A stretch of 34,660 nt of DNA, from positions 1 to 34,660 of the forward strand of contig JBEOJY010000042.1 in NCBI GenBank assembly GCA_040275305.1. Direction: 5' to 3'. Under the pieces are notes generated by a model. It searched no databases. It saw nothing but the letters and a program-made list of their open reading frames with translations, and had not been told where the DNA came from. The position numbers and the translations under genes were made by a program. Origin of the DNA: JBEOJY01 sp040275305. GTDB lineage: Bacteria; Pseudomonadota; Alphaproteobacteria; UBA9219. This document shows positions 33,749 through 34,660 of this stretch, piece after piece (within the stretch, counting starts at the first letter, position 1; each line of letters opens with the position of its first letter).

Positions 33749-34429
33749 ATGCCGAGCGGCAGACAAATACGCGCCGGGCGCGTTCTTCTCGATATGGGTG
33801 CAGCAGAGCTTGCTCGATTGGTCGGCGTAAGCCGTGTGACGATTCAGAACATCGAGCATGGCGTGAACAAGCGACCGAAGATCGAAACGATGCAAAAGAT
33901 TGTTTCAGCATTTGACGTAGCAGGGCTTGAGTTTTTGAGCGGTGATGGCGTGCGGCGACGAATGACGGAGGTGACGATATTTGAAGGAGTAGACGGGTTC
34001 GCAAAATTTCATGACCTTGTATATGCACATTTGTTCGAGAGAGGAGGCGAAGCCTGTGTTTGTGGGGCAAGTTCAACACAGTTTTCGAAATATCGTACCG
34101 ATGCAGAAATGCACCGTGCAAGAATGGCGCAGTTAGCGCAGCAAAGAAAAGATTTTAGAATGAGAATTTTAGCGGAACAAGGCGATAAAAATTTGCCAAA
34201 CACAGGTTATGCTTCGTATAGGTGGCTTCCTCGTAAGTATTTTCCTCCGGTTGCCTTCTATTCTTTTGGAGACTACAAGGCGGAAATTACTTTTGGCGTA
34301 GATAATCCTCCACTGATTGTGCTCGTCAAATCATCTGCCATTGCACATTCGTATAACCAGTTCTTTGATTATGCATGGGGCAACGCTTTGGACGTCCCTC
34401 AAGAAATCCTTGCGCGACAAAAACCTTAA
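33749..34429 (+). CDS. XRE-type HTH transcriptional regulator with a TrmB/PLD-like C-terminal domain
   Basis: A 226-residue protein. The N-terminal helix-turn-helix (about 5-60) is XRE/Cro-like: IRAGRVLLDMGAAELARLVGVSRVTIQNIEHG, with LARLVGVSRVTIQNIE as the HTH core. From about residue 73 a second domain begins VTIFEGVDGFAKFHDLVYAHLFERGGEACVCGAS. Its strand-helix-strand pattern recalls the phospholipase-D-like sugar-binding domain of TrmB regulators; this similarity is my inference. AGAGGA lies about 7 bases before the ATG. The gene and its upstream DNA are visibly richer in A and T than neighbours, consistent with horizontal transfer. Targets and ligand are unknown. Confidence 0.75.
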   Translation: MPSGRQIRAGRVLLDMGAAELARLVGVSRVTIQNIEHGVNKRPKIETMQKIVSAFDVAGLEFLSGDGVRRRMTEVTIFEGVDGFAKFHDLVYAHLFERGGEACVCGASSTQFSKYRTDAEMHRARMAQLAQQRKDFRMRILAEQGDKNLPNTGYASYRWLPRKYFPPVAFYSFGDYKAEITFGVDNPPLIVLVKSSAIAHSYNQFFDYAWGNALDVPQEILARQKP

Positions 34430-34430
34430 T

Positions 34431-34535
34431 CTACACTTTCAGGTTTTCTTCAAAGAACGCCAGCGTGCGTTGTTCGGCGAGTTGGGCGGCGGTTTCGTTG
34501 TAGGTTTGGCCGTTGGGGCGCGCGAAGGCGGGCAT
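34431..34535 (-). pseudogene. C-terminal fragment of a dienelactone-hydrolase-family protein
   Basis: The minus-strand frame ending at 34431 encodes FARPNGQTYNETAAQLAEQ followed by RTLAFFEENLKV. This matches the usual end of dienelactone hydrolase family proteins: H-x-F near the catalytic histidine, a YN-x-AA block, then R-TLAFF. Upstream of the phenylalanine the reading frame runs into an inverted repeat and soon reaches a stop, and the residue where the catalytic His should be reads Pro. The rest of the enzyme is not in the 125 bases that remain. It is therefore a remnant, or a gene disrupted by the repeat with its other part beyond the window. Confidence 0.6.
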
Positions 34536-34613
34536 CCATCTCCTGTCCTAAATGCATGCGCTTTATTTGCATTTTTTGTCTTGTTTCAACATCGGGAGAT
34601 GGGTGCCCGCCTT
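34525..34613. repeat. 89-bp inverted-repeat element
   Basis: A 19-base arm (34525-34543) recurs as a reverse complement with one mismatch at 34595-34613. Between them lies an AT-rich centre with a nested AAATGCA/TGCATTT pair. Arm sequence (GGCGGGCATCC...) recalls REP-type ends but is not the same family as the element near nusG. It coincides with the break point of the dienelactone hydrolase fragment. Confidence 0.7.
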
Positions 34614-34660
34614 TATCTGTTGGACACGAGGTATAGTCCAGAAGCTGTTTAACGACAGTC

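Overview
The window reads as a moderately GC-rich alphaproteobacterial chromosome segment. Evidence for this is the tRNA-Trp–secE–nusG order, a class II DAHP synthase, and a groESL operon with an RpoH-type promoter (CTTGAAA–N14–CCCTATTT) and no visible CIRCE operator. I cannot place it below class from the sequence alone. Almost everything between 1.66 and 32.1 kb is on the minus strand. The exceptions are one acetyltransferase gene and greA.

Layout. (1) 0.2–1.7 kb: two tandem NadM-like nucleotidyltransferase paralogues behind a hairpin-rich leader; the second has lost the catalytic HxGH histidines. (2) 8.85–1.66 kb, minus: a tightly overlapped operon carA – membrane-anchored spermidine-synthase-like protein – carB – 2H phosphoesterase/RNA-ligase-like protein. 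(3) 9.1–11.4 kb: a GNAT acetyltransferase convergent with class II DAHP synthase, separated by stacked hairpins. (4) 11.7–14.1 kb: an unrecognised 547-residue protein with a long Pro/Ala-rich tail, then about 790 bp of non-coding DNA holding REP/REPIN-like palindromes. (5) 14.1–15.1 kb, minus: tRNA-Trp, secE, nusG; the usual rplK–rplA genes do not follow nusG. (6) 15.3–17.2 kb: greA convergent with mnmE. (7) 25.06–17.3 kb, minus: a complete kdpFABC potassium pump operon with the sensor kinase kdpD, including a 29-residue kdpF, but no kdpE beside it; a small three-helix membrane protein follows. (8) 28.7–25.2 kb, minus: a 1149-residue protein with an N-terminal PP2C-type phosphatase domain, a glycine-rich membrane region and a C-terminal Sel1-like repeat. 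(9) 31.0–28.9 kb, minus: groES–groEL. (10) 31–34.66 kb: an exported TPR protein, a second GNAT-like protein, two small overlapping genes (one a four-cysteine protein), an AT-rich XRE-type regulator, and a dienelactone-hydrolase C-terminal fragment cut off at an inverted repeat.

The strongest candidate for something undescribed is the 1149-residue phosphatase. The conserved DGHG metal-binding block, which in PP2C enzymes follows the first ED motif, is missing there and instead sits after the last core motif (SDNIT). The order of motifs is therefore rearranged within one open frame. Other points worth a second look are the REPIN-like element beside nusG, the decayed NadM paralogue pair, the membrane methyltransferase-fold gene wedged between carA and carB, and the 547-residue protein in the place where ribosomal protein genes are expected.

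All calls rest on reading motifs in translated sequence. No database search, structure prediction or alignment was run.
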